Assembly: GCA_964596775.1 (NCBI GenBank)
Contig: CAZQVN010000019.1
Location: forward strand, 1 to 64,000
DNA: 64,000 bases
Reading direction: 5' to 3'
DNA from: CAZQVN01 sp964596775
Lineage (GTDB): Bacteria > Eisenbacteria > RBG-16-71-46 > JABDJR01 > JAWXBZ01
Part shown: positions 1 through 8,671 of the stretch, one piece after another
How the letters are laid out: each line of letters starts with the position of its first letter
Numbering within the stretch: the first letter of the stretch is position 1
The notes under the pieces: model-generated
The model's database searches: none
Told to the model about the DNA's origin: nothing
The model's input: the letters and a program-made list of their open reading frames with translations, nothing else
Translations under genes and position numbers: made by a program

Positions 1-61
1 AGCCCCCGAACGCCGTCGAGGGCCGGCATGTGGCCATGTATATCCGGCGCCGGCTGTTCGC

Positions 62-280
62 TCAGGGATTCATCCCTTCCTCGATCCACTGGTTGAATTT
101 GGCGATCCACTCGTCCGACCAGCCGCCGTCAGGGGGCATCGTCTTGTCGCGGATCCGCTCCATGATGCGGGGGATGTCCCTCTTGAAGTCTTCATAATTC
201 CAGAGGTCGAACGCGAACATCATCTCGTTGCGGTCTTCCTCGCGGATCATCGGCTTGATGTCCTTTTCGAAACTCAGCAC
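62..280 (-). CDS. Small conserved-looking protein of unknown function (72 aa)
   Basis: The GTG start at 280 is set by a GGAGGA ribosome site 7 nt upstream. The product is small and acidic, with no signal peptide or membrane segment. It begins LSFEKDIKP and ends with a WSDEWIAKFNQWIEEGM-type tail. The pattern (FEKDIKP..., a middle TMPPDGGW, then a Trp-rich helix) resembles short haem-less pieces of planctomycete-type cytochrome c domains, but there is no CXXCH, so no redox role can be claimed. It is transcribed away from the gene at 441, leaving a 160-nt divergent gap that must hold both promoters. It is probably a real gene because of the ribosome site and good codon structure. The function is unknown. 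Confidence 0.6.
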   Translation of the reverse strand: MLSFEKDIKPMIREEDRNEMMFAFDLWNYEDFKRDIPRIMERIRDKTMPPDGGWSDEWIAKFNQWIEEGMNP

Positions 281-440
281 GTCAATTCCTCCAGCTGGTT
301 GATCGTTGTCCCTGAAGAGCGGAAACGAAAACGACTTGGCCGTCCGGCCCGCTTCGATGCCGCGCTCGACGAACCGTCTGCCGGCGGCGCGGGGGAACAG
401 GGTATCGTTATTAAGGCCGGTATTTTAACATGACCGAACG

Positions 441-1235
441 ATGAATCGCCTGCGATTTGCCCTGCCTGTTCTGGCCGTTCTTGCGGTGCCTTTTGCGGTC
501 GAGGGGTGGCTCAACGCGCGCGGTCCCGCCCCGCCTTCCGATCCGGCTTCGGAGTCCGCCGGCCGCGCGCTGCTCCGCGACGTCATCGAACATCACCACG
601 GATCGGATCTTCGGGATCGCGACCTCGTGCGCTTCCGCCTGACCAGTCGCGCCCCGCTTCGGCCCACGCTCCTCGTGTCCGCGGCCGTCGACCCCCGGAG
701 CCGGAACGCCGACTTCGTCGGCAGTTTCCTGAAGACGACGGACCCGCGGGGTGCGGCGGCGCCCGGCGGCCCGGACGGCGCGTTCCGCTACGACGGGGCC
801 ACCGAGGCGCTGACGCCGGCCGGGAGCGTTCCGCCGGACGAGGATATCGAAGGGAACATCCGGGCGATCGCTCCGTCGATCGTGTTCTGGAGTCTTGTGC
901 CGTGGATCCTCGACGATCCGAAAGCCGTCGTCTGGAGCCTGCCGGATGCCCGGCACGGACGACGGCTCGTGCGCCGCATCGCCGTCCGCTGGCCGGGGGA
1001 AGCGGACTGGTTCGTGCTCGAGGTCGATCCGCGGGAGCCGCGGCTCACCGGCCTGGAATTCCTGGACGCGCGGGCCACCGTTTTCCTCCGCTGGCGCGGC
1101 GAGTACGACGGGCTGCAGCCGATCGACGGCGCCGGGTTTCCGGACGCGTGGCGGTTCCGGCCGGCCCGGCAGCTGCTCCGGTTCCTGACCGGAGGAAGCG
1201 ACCTGTTCGTGTTCCGCTACGCGCCGGTGCGGTGA
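441..1235 (+). CDS. Exported hypothetical protein (264 aa)
   Basis: The N-terminus (residues 1-22) is a basic start followed by a hydrophobic LPVLAVLAVPFAV stretch, a signal peptide or membrane anchor. The rest is soluble, with alternating Arg-rich strands and a mid-protein YDGATEAL segment. It superficially resembles the protein at 35727-36749: both have an N-terminal anchor and talk-like strands such as VVWSLPDARHGRRLVRRIAVRW, here given in part only as VVWSLPDARHGRR. I do not recognise a family and see no catalytic motif. The ATG at 441 lies in an AT-rich patch without a clear ribosome site. It ends tail-to-tail with the FG-GAP gene, only 23 nt apart, with no obvious terminator between them. 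Confidence 0.65.
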   Translation: MNRLRFALPVLAVLAVPFAVEGWLNARGPAPPSDPASESAGRALLRDVIEHHHGSDLRDRDLVRFRLTSRAPLRPTLLVSAAVDPRSRNADFVGSFLKTTDPRGAAAPGGPDGAFRYDGATEALTPAGSVPPDEDIEGNIRAIAPSIVFWSLVPWILDDPKAVVWSLPDARHGRRLVRRIAVRWPGEADWFVLEVDPREPRLTGLEFLDARATVFLRWRGEYDGLQPIDGAGFPDAWRFRPARQLLRFLTGGSDLFVFRYAPVR

Positions 1236-1258
1236 ATCGGAGTGCGCTGTGCCCGCCG

Positions 1259-4200
1259 TCAGCGTCGGATCAGCACCTTCCTCGAGTCGACCGTTCCCGC
1301 CGCGCGAAGTCGGAAGAAGTAGACGCCGTCGGCCACTTCACTCCCGGCCGCGTCGCGGCCGTCCCAGGTGACGCCGCGGCGTCCGGCCGTGACCGGTCCG
1401 TCCATGAGTCGCGTCACGCGGCGCCCGGTGACGTCCACGACATCCAGCGCGACGTCCGTGTCACGATCGATGGAAAAGGAGACGCGGCAGGATCCGCGCG
1501 CCGGGTTCGGATGCACGGACTCGAGGACCACGGACGCGATCGGTCCATCGGCGGGGTCCGGCGCCGCCGAAACGTCGTCGGCCGTCCGCAGCTGCTTCAT
1601 GGTGGCCACCCGGACCGGCTCGCACAGCCACTGCGAGTGGAGGAAGGCCGGATCGGCCGAGCGCAGCCGGGCCCGCCAGCGGTAGGCGGTGCCCGACGTC
1701 ACGGCGGCGGTCTGCTCGAGATCGAGGGGCTGTGACCCGGAATCCATCCAGGCTCCGGCGTCGATCGCTCCGAAGGGATCGCCCATCTCGGCCAGCTGAT
1801 GCTCCATGCGCAGCTTCGTGCGACCGGCCGCCGTCCAGCCCTTCACGGCCAGGCGGAGCTGGCCGACATCCGGCGACAGCCCGGCCTCGGCCACCGGGTC
1901 GCCCGCGCCGGTCAGCTGCCGGGAACGGTATGGGCCGTGCGCATAGCCGTCCGCGTTCGCCCTGTAGACGACCACCCGGCCGACCGAAGCCGCGTCCTGC
2001 CGCGCACCGGCCACGAACTCGGGGATCCGGTCCCCGTTGAAGTCGCCGGCGGCGAGCGAGTAGCCGGTGGCCTCGACCGCGCCGCTCTGCCAGATGTCGT
2101 TTCCGAATCCGAGCGCGTCGCGGACGACCAGGATCACCCCGCCGATCGAGTAGGTGGGGGCCGAGAGCAGCACGTCGGACTGACCGTCCTGATCGTAGTC
2201 CCCGGCGCCGGCCACCGCCTCCCCCGACGACTGCGGTCCGACCTTCTGGTACCACATCCCGGCGATTCCGGAGGCGCCGCCGCGGAAGACGCGGGTGCGG
2301 CCGAACACCGGTCCGCCGGTCGTGTAGTTCGGCGCCCCGACCGCGACGTCGCAGTAGCCGTCGGCGTCCACGTCGCCGATGCCGGCCACGCAGGTGCCGA
2401 ACGCGGCGCCGCCGTTCCCGCCCCCGACCTCCGTCCAGACCGGCGGCCCCACCGGGCCGTCGGCGGATCCGAGATAGACGAACGCCATGCCGTCCCCGTT
2501 GGAGCCGCCCTGCGCGCCCACGATGACGTCGTCGAAGCCGTCGGCGTTCACGTCGCCCGCGCCGTCCACGGCACCTCCGAACAGCGCGTTGAACTCGGGG
2601 GTGGTGGCGAGGTCCAGGAACCCGGTGGTCATCAGGCCGCCCGCCGAACCGAAGAGGATCCGGGCGCGTCCCTCGTTCACGAACGCGGCCGTATGGAGCG
2701 GCGCACCGGCGATCACGTCCGCGAATCCGTCCCCGTTGACGTCACCGGCGCCCGCCACCGACTGGCCGAAAAGCCAGGCTCCGGCCGGGGGATACGTGTA
2801 GGTCCAGTCCGGCGCGGCCGCGAGCCCGGACGGCCCGCCGTTGAAGATGTGGATCCGGTTCGAGTTCGGCTCCCCGACGATCAGGTCCGCGTAGCCGTCG
2901 CCGTCGACGTCCCCCGCGATGTCCAGGGAAAATCCGAAGCGGCCCGACGCGGTCGGGGAGGCGTAGCTCCAGTCGGGCGGGCCGGCCGCGGGGAGACCGT
3001 TCGCGGATCCCAGGTAGACATCGACGCGCCCGCCGTTGCCTGCGGCCCCGTCGTCGCCCGGCACGCCGATCACCAGCTCGTCGTACCCGTCCCCGTTCAG
3101 GTCGCCCGCGGCGACCGCCTGACCGAAGCCGTCGTCGAGGTTCGTGCCCCACCGCGACCAGTGCGGGGCCGCGGCGTAGTTCGGGGTCGGGTTCGCGTGG
3201 CGGGCGTAGACGCGGTAGATCACCCCGGAGTTCGCGCCGTAATCCGGACCCCCGATGTGGATCTCGTTGCGGCCGTCCCCGTCCAGATCCGTTGCGGCCA
3301 GCGAGAAGCCCATCTGGTTGATGTTGCTGTTCGAGATGGTGAGCGTTTCGGTGATGCCGGCCGGTCCGCCCAGGAACGTGCGGACGATGTTGTGGCCGGG
3401 AGGCTCGGTGCGGCGGGTCATGAAGTCCGCGTAGCCGTCTCCGTTCAGGTCGCCGGACGTGGCGAGGGCCCAGCCGAGGCGATCCGACGCGTCCCCGCCG
3501 TTCTCGGCGTAGGCCGGAGTGGCCGCGGGCCCCGACGGGCCGCCGTGGTACAGCGCGAAGCCCCCCTCCTCGACATGGGTCACGGTGCGGAGGGGGCTGG
3601 CCAGCAGCAGGTCGGCGTAGCCGTCGCCGTTGACGTCGCCGGCCCTGGACACCCGTTCCCCGACGCGGTCGTCGGTGCCGCTGCCGGTCACCGTCCACAC
3701 CGGGCTGCTCGCGAGGCCGCCCGGTCCGCCCAGGTAGCAGCGGGCCGTTCCGTGGTTCGCGGCGATGAGCCCGGCCTGGTATTTCGGCGCGCCGACGGCG
3801 ACGTCGTTGTAGCCGTCGCCGTTGACGTCGCCCACGCCGGCCACGCCCCAGCCGTACTCCATGTCTTCCTGGCCTCCGGAGCGGCTCCAGTAGGTTGTCG
3901 GCGTTCCGGCGGCGCCGTAGTACATGCGCACCGCGCCCTGCACCGGAATGTAGAACGGGCTGCCGAAGCCGCCCCAGTAGGGCGCGCCGGCCAGGATCTC
4001 GGCGTAGCCGTCGCCGTTCACGTCGCCGGCCCAGGCCACGGTGTGACCGTACCGGGCGCCCGCGTCGTTCATCTCGAAGATCACCGGGCCGTCGAGGTTG
4101 CCGTCCGCGCGTCCCATGTAGAGGAACACCCCACCCTCGTTCACCTCGGGGTTGTCCCAGGCCGGCGCGCCGCAGAGGACGTCGTCGAACCCGTCGCCGT

Positions 4201-4573
4201 TCACATCACCGGCCCCGGCAACCGAGTAGCCGAACTGCGCGCCGGGCTGGGATGGCGAGCGGTGGATGACGCTCGCGATCCCGTCCGGGCCGCCGAAGTA
4301 GACGCTCATGCGGCCGCCGGAGGTCGAGTTTTCGAAAAACGGCAACCCGGCCACCAGGTCGCCGTAGCCGTCGCCGTTCACGTCGCCCGCCGGGGAGAGC
4401 GAATACCCCAGCTGGCCGGATGGCGCGGGGTTCGTCTCGGGAGAGAGGGACGTCAGCCACAGCGCGGGAGCGGCCAGAACCGGGCCGCAGGCGAACAACA
4501 TGGCGCAGGTGAGGAAAGCGGCCAGGGATCCGCGGAGCGGTCCACAGGCGCGGGCAAGGCGATGAGTGATCAT
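1259..4573 (-). CDS. Exported FG-GAP repeat protein with C-terminal sorting-type domain (1104 aa)
   Basis: I chose the ATG at 4573 over an upstream in-frame start at 4717 because it begins a proper signal peptide (MITHRLAR..., hydrophobic core to about residue 35) and has a GGGAG ribosome site. The body holds 14 FG-GAP repeats of the GDVNGDGYxDxxVGAP type. Each carries a DxNxDG calcium loop, and together they predict two seven-bladed integrin-alpha-like propellers. The last 90 residues carry HPNPARG, then DVTGRRV, then GVYFFRLRA and end KVLIRR, a FlgD-like/type A sorting domain. The protein is expected to be secreted and surface-bound with an adhesive or ligand-binding role. Function beyond that is not visible. 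Confidence 0.9.
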   Translation of the reverse strand: MITHRLARACGPLRGSLAAFLTCAMLFACGPVLAAPALWLTSLSPETNPAPSGQLGYSLSPAGDVNGDGYGDLVAGLPFFENSTSGGRMSVYFGGPDGIASVIHRSPSQPGAQFGYSVAGAGDVNGDGFDDVLCGAPAWDNPEVNEGGVFLYMGRADGNLDGPVIFEMNDAGARYGHTVAWAGDVNGDGYAEILAGAPYWGGFGSPFYIPVQGAVRMYYGAAGTPTTYWSRSGGQEDMEYGWGVAGVGDVNGDGYNDVAVGAPKYQAGLIAANHGTARCYLGGPGGLASSPVWTVTGSGTDDRVGERVSRAGDVNGDGYADLLLASPLRTVTHVEEGGFALYHGGPSGPAATPAYAENGGDASDRLGWALATSGDLNGDGYADFMTRRTEPPGHNIVRTFLGGPAGITETLTISNSNINQMGFSLAATDLDGDGRNEIHIGGPDYGANSGVIYRVYARHANPTPNYAAAPHWSRWGTNLDDGFGQAVAAGDLNGDGYDELVIGVPGDDGAAGNGGRVDVYLGSANGLPAAGPPDWSYASPTASGRFGFSLDIAGDVDGDGYADLIVGEPNSNRIHIFNGGPSGLAAAPDWTYTYPPAGAWLFGQSVAGAGDVNGDGFADVIAGAPLHTAAFVNEGRARILFGSAGGLMTTGFLDLATTPEFNALFGGAVDGAGDVNADGFDDVIVGAQGGSNGDGMAFVYLGSADGPVGPPVWTEVGGGNGGAAFGTCVAGIGDVDADGYCDVAVGAPNYTTGGPVFGRTRVFRGGASGIAGMWYQKVGPQSSGEAVAGAGDYDQDGQSDVLLSAPTYSIGGVILVVRDALGFGNDIWQSGAVEATGYSLAAGDFNGDRIPEFVAGARQDAASVGRVVVYRANADGYAHGPYRSRQLTGAGDPVAEAGLSPDVGQLRLAVKGWTAAGRTKLRMEHQLAEMGDPFGAIDAGAWMDSGSQPLDLEQTAAVTSGTAYRWRARLRSADPAFLHSQWLCEPVRVATMKQLRTADDVSAAPDPADGPIASVVLESVHPNPARGSCRVSFSIDRDTDVALDVVDVTGRRVTRLMDGPVTAGRRGVTWDGRDAAGSEVADGVYFFRLRAAGTVDSRKVLIRR

Positions 4574-4881
4574 TTCAGGCTCCCGGTTGGAGGGTCGAGG
4601 TCGTTTGCCCGTGGAAACGCGGAAGCCCCCGAAAACAGGACACGCCGTGATAAGCTGCGTGGTTTCGGGAGGAAACAAGCCGTGTTCATCGGACTGTGCG
4701 AAACCTGTCGGCATCACGCCTGGATCGAAAGCGGGCGGGGGAGCCGGTTCCTGCGCTGCGAAAGATCGTTCAGGGACCCGGCCTTTTCGAAGTACCCGGT
4801 CCTTCCGGTCCTCTCATGTTCCGGGTTCGAACCGGAGGAGCCGCCGGAATCGCGTGATGCGGATGCCCCCGCGGAGGAGTC
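4574..4881. other. Divergent intergenic region (308 bp)
   Basis: This lies between the start of the FG-GAP protein (reverse) and the start of the nitroreductase (forward). It must carry both promoters, but I see no convincing -35/-10 pair. A palindrome GGTTCGAACC inside a CCGG-flanked hairpin lies at 4821-4835. A GCGGAGGAG ribosome site for the nitroreductase lies at 4871-4879. No further gene is evident. Confidence 0.5.
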
Positions 4882-5622
4882 ATGACCGACGACCGCTACG
4901 CCTTCATCCCCTATGAAATGCCGCCCCGCAGCGAGGAGGAGATGCGCCGCGCCGGCCGGGCGTTCCACGAGCTCATGGCCACGCGCCGCAGCGTGCGCGA
5001 CTTTTCCCCGCGGCCCGTTCCGCGGGAGCTGATCGAAACCGCGGTGGCCGCGGCCGGTACCGCGCCCTCGGGAGCCAACCGCCAGCCGTGGCGGTTCGTG
5101 GCCGTGGACGATCCGGAGCTCAAGCGGCGGATCCGCGAGGCGGCCGAGGCGGAGGAAAGGGAAAACTACGAGGGGGGACGCTTCCCGCCGGAGTGGCTGG
5201 CCGCGCTGGCCCCGCTCGGAACGAACTGGGAAAAGCCGTTTCTCGAGACGGCCCCGTACCTCGTCGTCTGCTTCCGCGAGGACCACGGCGTGGGGCCGGA
5301 CGGCGGTCACATCAAGAATTACTACGTGGCAGAGAGCGTGGGGATCGCCTGCGGCCTGTTCATCGCGGCGCTCCACGCGATGGGGCTCGTCACGCTGACC
5401 CACACGCCGAGCCCGATGGGTTTCCTGCGCACGATTCTGAACCGGCCGCCCAACGAGAAGCCGTTCATCCTGTTTCCGGTGGGCTACCCGGCGGAAGGGG
5501 CGGAGGTGCCGGATATCGGGAAAAAGAAGCTGGAGGACATCCTCCAGTGGAACGGGGGACAGCAGGCCGCGATTACGCGGGAACCCCCTTCAGCAGGCGG
5601 CCCAGGACATCCGCGCCGGTGA
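4882..5622 (+). CDS. Nitroreductase family flavoprotein
   Basis: This is a 246-aa member of the FMN-dependent nitroreductase superfamily, NAD(P)H-linked reductases acting on nitro, quinone or related compounds. It has the family's N-terminal phosphate-binding signature RRSVRDF (residues 35-41) and the FMN-contacting PSGANRQPW (62-70). It also has a central helix with GIACGLFIAALHAMGL and a late FPVGYP motif that packs near the flavin. The layout is closest to the iodotyrosine deiodinase/BluB-like branch, but the substrate cannot be assigned. The start is supported by a GCGGAGGAG ribosome site. The last 50 bp overlap the 3' end of the convergent CNNM gene, so the C-terminal tail (after about residue 230) is probably variable. 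Confidence 0.9.
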   Translation: MTDDRYAFIPYEMPPRSEEEMRRAGRAFHELMATRRSVRDFSPRPVPRELIETAVAAAGTAPSGANRQPWRFVAVDDPELKRRIREAAEAEERENYEGGRFPPEWLAALAPLGTNWEKPFLETAPYLVVCFREDHGVGPDGGHIKNYYVAESVGIACGLFIAALHAMGLVTLTHTPSPMGFLRTILNRPPNEKPFILFPVGYPAEGAEVPDIGKKKLEDILQWNGGQQAAITREPPSAGGPGHPRR

Positions 5623-6595
5623 TGATGCGCCGCTGCTCACCGCTCCACACGAGGATGATGTCGTCGTCGATGACCTCGTCGCTCCCGTGCTCCATTCCCG
5701 TCTTGAACTTGCCGATCACGTCCCCGAGGGGCAGGCCGGGGTCGGTGATCACGATCGGGCGATGGCAGTGGAAATACGGATTGAGTTCCGCGCTGTCGGA
5801 TTCCTTGCGGTCGATCAGCGCCGCCCGCAGGTAGCCGTCCGCGTCCAGGACCAGCAGGGGCTCCTCCTCGTCGTTCGTGAGGATGACCCACTTCTTTCCG
5901 GACGCGTTGACGCGTCTCAGGAACGGATCGTCGCCGTTCGCGGAGATCTCGGGAAACAGCGGCAGGTCCAGCTGCACGGGAAGGGGGATGATGCTCCGGG
6001 CATCGATCAGTTCGCCTTCCTGTCCCACGGAGATGTCGTCGATCTTCAGGAAGTTCAGCGCCCCGACGCCCTCCAGCACTTCCAGTTCGGACTCATCCGC
6101 ATCGATGTGCTTCCTGATGACGTTGTGGAGGTCCTTCTCGCGGAGGTAGGCGATCCCTTCCTTGCCCAGCCAGGCATCCAGGACACGCGCGCTCGGCCTG
6201 GCCACCGGGTAGAGCAGGAACTGGTAGAAGCGCAGGACCGGAGTGAACAAGGACGCCATCTTCAGCGCGTGCCGGGAAAAGTAGGCCTGCGGCACGATTT
6301 CGCCGAACAGGGTGATGAAGACCGTCGAGAACAGGAACGCCAGCACTCCGGTCATGACCGAGTTGGACAGCAGCGCCAGCAGCACGTTGATGCTGACGTT
6401 GCCCCAGAGAATCGTGGACAGCAGGAAGTTGGCGTCCTGGCGCATGAGCAGGACGTTCCGGGCGGCGTGATTGTTCTCCTGCGCGGCCACCTCCAGTTCC
6501 AGTCGATTCAGGCTGAAGAACGCGAGATTCAGCCCGGAAAACATGGCCGACTGGGTCACGCAGAAAAAGATTCCCAGCCATATCAGTTCGGTCAT
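5573..6595 (-). CDS. CNNM/DUF21-domain transporter-like membrane protein
   Basis: This 340-aa protein starts with a CNNM (DUF21) transmembrane domain (about residues 1-170). It includes FSGLNLAFFSLNRLEL near residues 20-35 and TVFITLFGEIVPQ near 100, the hallmark polar helix-breaking segments of the CorB/CorC and mammalian CNNM family. The family is linked to Mg2+/divalent-cation efflux. The C-terminal half fits a CBS-pair regulatory module (DDISVGQEGELID through IITGADVLGRLL). It is shorter than typical 420-450-aa hemolysin-like members because the final CorC_HlyC domain is absent. The gene converges on the nitroreductase with a 50-bp coding overlap. Confidence 0.85.
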   Translation of the reverse strand: MTELIWLGIFFCVTQSAMFSGLNLAFFSLNRLELEVAAQENNHAARNVLLMRQDANFLLSTILWGNVSINVLLALLSNSVMTGVLAFLFSTVFITLFGEIVPQAYFSRHALKMASLFTPVLRFYQFLLYPVARPSARVLDAWLGKEGIAYLREKDLHNVIRKHIDADESELEVLEGVGALNFLKIDDISVGQEGELIDARSIIPLPVQLDLPLFPEISANGDDPFLRRVNASGKKWVILTNDEEEPLLVLDADGYLRAALIDRKESDSAELNPYFHCHRPIVITDPGLPLGDVIGKFKTGMEHGSDEVIDDDIILVWSGEQRRIITGADVLGRLLKGVPA

Positions 6596-6652
6596 GAAGT
6601 GGACTCCGGATCAGGCTTCAGAAAACCCCCCTGGTGTGAACGGACGGTCCCG

Positions 6653-6658
6653 ACTTAT
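6653..6658 (-). promoter_or_regulatory. Possible -10 element for the CNNM gene
   Basis: TATAAG on the reverse strand (5/6 to the consensus TATAAT) lies about 58 nt before the CNNM start codon. No good -35 is visible upstream, so the call is weak. Confidence 0.3.
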
Positions 6659-6797
6659 ACACGAAACGCCCGGGACCGGGCCAGCACCCGGGGGGTCCGC
6701 CGCGGCAGGATCCCCGCCCCGGGCCGGGGGCCCTTCGCCACCGTCCGGAGGCACGAATTCGGGGCCCCGCGGACTCCGGCAGCCCTGCCGCGCTGCC

Positions 6798-6826
6798 TTG
6801 TCTGCCCAATCCCGAAGGGCTACACT
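6798..6826 (+). promoter_or_regulatory. Probable sigma70-type promoter of pckA
   Basis: TTGTCT (-35, 6798-6803) is separated by exactly 17 nt from TACACT (-10, 6821-6826, matching TAnnnT). A start near 6833 would give a leader of about 115 nt before pckA. The spacing and position upstream of the only forward gene support the call. Confidence 0.5.
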
Positions 6827-6946
6827 CTCCACTCGCACTTTTTCGGGAAATTGTGCCGGACCCCGTAAGGCGTTGAAGGCAGGTCAGATCGGACGCCTCC
6901 GCTGGTCGGGTCCGGATCATCGAGACGAATACACAAGGAGTCCCCC

Positions 6947-8659
6947 ATGAGCGACGTCGTCACCGGAACTTCCGCGGCCGCGGTCACGGTCAAGGCGAAA
7001 CAGGTCATCGACAACCCCACCCAGGAAGAGATCCAGAAGCTGTCGCTGGACTTCTGCCCGAACATGTTCCGGACGGCGAACGGAAGCATGAACAAGGTCG
7101 TTTCCATCGCGAAGGCCCGTTCCGCCGGAAACACCTACGTCGTGGCCGCCGACCCATCGAAGCATTCCTGCCAGACGATGGATCCCGCCGAGGCGGCCCG
7201 CATCGCGAAGATGCAGGACGAATACCTCGCCGGCCAGACCGTGATCCGGATCGACGGATTCATCGGTAACCACCCCGAGAGGAAGGTGAAGTCGACGCTC
7301 TGGATGTCCATCGAGGGCGCCAACGTGGCCGGCATGCAGCAGATCCTCTACTTCCCGGTGGAAACCGCCGAGGAAAAGGCCCGCCCGTCGATGTTCCAGG
7401 TCATCTACACGCCCGGCCTGTCCGATCCGAAGTATCCCAAGGGGCGGGTGATGGTCGTGGATCTCGACACCTACACGACCCGCATCATGGGCTCCGACTA
7501 TTTCGGCGAATCGAAGAAGGCCGGCCTGCGCATGCTCAACGCCAAGGTGTTCCGCGACGGCGGACTGATGCTCCACGCCGGGGCCAAGATCACCCCGGTG
7601 AAGGGGAAGGACGGCAAGACGGACCGCAAGCTCATCCTCGTGATGGGAGAGAGCGGCACCGGCAAGACGACGTCCACGTTCAGCCCGCAGGGGAACGCGG
7701 AGATCGGCTTCAGCGAGGCGATCCAGGACGACTTCCTCATGGTGTACAAGGGGGGGCAGGCGTTCGCCACCGAGGACGGCTGCTTCGCCATCGCCTCCGG
7801 CCTCAAGCCGGAGTCGGAGCCGATCATCTACAAGGGCTCCATGGCTTCCGATGCCTGGCTGGAAAACGTGTACATGGACAAGGACGGAAAGCTCGACTTC
7901 CTCAAGCGCGAGGTGTCCGTCGAGGACGTCCGGCGCCTGAAGGACATGCTGCTCCGCTCGGGCGTGTCCGAGGCGGAATACGAGGAATACGCGTCCGGAA
8001 AGAAGACCTACGTGTGGACGGAGAACGGCCGCACGATCATCCCGATGTCGGCGATCGACACGGCGGGCGACTCGCTGAACCTCCCCCCGATCCATGCGAT
8101 CGGCGTGCTGAACCGGAACACGAACGTGATCCCGGCCGTCGTCCGGTTCTCCGATCCGTCCCGGGCCGCCGCCTATTTCATGCTCGGCGAGACGATGGGC
8201 ACCGCGGCGTCCGGCGCCGACGCCGGCAAGGCGAAGCGGTCGCCGTTCACGAATCCGTTCTTCCCGCTCCGCAACGAAGCGATGGCCAACCGCTACATGG
8301 AACTCGCCGCCACGATGCCCCAGGTGTTCAACTTCATGATGAACACCGGCTGGGTCGGCGGCGACGAGGAGATGGAAAAGGCCGGCAAGGCGATGAAGGT
8401 CAAGATCCGCCACTCCTCGGCGATCCTTCAGGGGCTGGCCGAGGATTCGATCGAGTGGATGAAGGATCCCGACTTCGGCTACGACATCGCGAAGGCGGTC
8501 CCTGGCGTTCCGGCGGAGCTGCTGAACCCGCGCGCCTACTACGAAGCGCAGGGGCGGAAGGACGAGTACGAGACCATCGTGAAGACGCTCCGCGAGGAGC
8601 GCCGCGCCTATCTCAGGAAGTTCGAGGGGATCGACCCGCGTATCCTGGAAGCGCTCTAG
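6947..8659 (+). CDS. pckA: Phosphoenolpyruvate carboxykinase (ATP type)
   Basis: This enzyme converts oxaloacetate and ATP to phosphoenolpyruvate, CO2 and ADP. It is the entry step of gluconeogenesis and acts in the cytosol. The kinase P-loop GESGTGKTT is at residues 234-242. The substrate/metal segment DYFGESKKAGLRML (184-197) corresponds to the GEMKKG region of E. coli PckA. DDFLMVYKGGQAFATEDGCF follows. At 570 aa it is somewhat longer than the usual 530-540. The late ATP-binding region reads LGETMGTAASGADAGKAK, unlike the TERGI motif of enterobacterial enzymes, so it belongs to a divergent branch of the ATP family. An ATG start is present. The CMD-like gene follows after 12 nt, suggesting co-transcription. 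Confidence 0.9.
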   Translation: MSDVVTGTSAAAVTVKAKQVIDNPTQEEIQKLSLDFCPNMFRTANGSMNKVVSIAKARSAGNTYVVAADPSKHSCQTMDPAEAARIAKMQDEYLAGQTVIRIDGFIGNHPERKVKSTLWMSIEGANVAGMQQILYFPVETAEEKARPSMFQVIYTPGLSDPKYPKGRVMVVDLDTYTTRIMGSDYFGESKKAGLRMLNAKVFRDGGLMLHAGAKITPVKGKDGKTDRKLILVMGESGTGKTTSTFSPQGNAEIGFSEAIQDDFLMVYKGGQAFATEDGCFAIASGLKPESEPIIYKGSMASDAWLENVYMDKDGKLDFLKREVSVEDVRRLKDMLLRSGVSEAEYEEYASGKKTYVWTENGRTIIPMSAIDTAGDSLNLPPIHAIGVLNRNTNVIPAVVRFSDPSRAAAYFMLGETMGTAASGADAGKAKRSPFTNPFFPLRNEAMANRYMELAATMPQVFNFMMNTGWVGGDEEMEKAGKAMKVKIRHSSAILQGLAEDSIEWMKDPDFGYDIAKAVPGVPAELLNPRAYYEAQGRKDEYETIVKTLREERRAYLRKFEGIDPRILEAL

Positions 8660-8671
8660 GAACCCGGCCTC

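Larger units (their letters stand above)
6596..6946. other. Divergent intergenic region (351 bp) upstream of pckA
   Basis: This separates the CNNM gene (reverse) and pckA (forward). It holds the probable pckA promoter (6798-6826) and a TATAAG element on the reverse strand (6653-6658) that may be the -10 of the CNNM gene. A C/G-rich stretch at 6660-6780 has several local inverted repeats but no recognisable riboswitch. No additional gene is seen. Confidence 0.5.

Noticed and set aside
4821..4835. CCGGGTTCGAACCGG, which looks like a tRNA T-arm
   Set aside because: No matching acceptor stem, D-arm or anticodon arm lies around it; it is a simple palindrome in a divergent intergenic region.
1799..4885. 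Very long open frame on the forward strand across the FG-GAP gene
   Set aside because: The antisense of the 14 repeats gives an artificial V/A/D/H-rich repeat. It has no signal peptide or ribosome site, and the reverse-strand frame has real domains.
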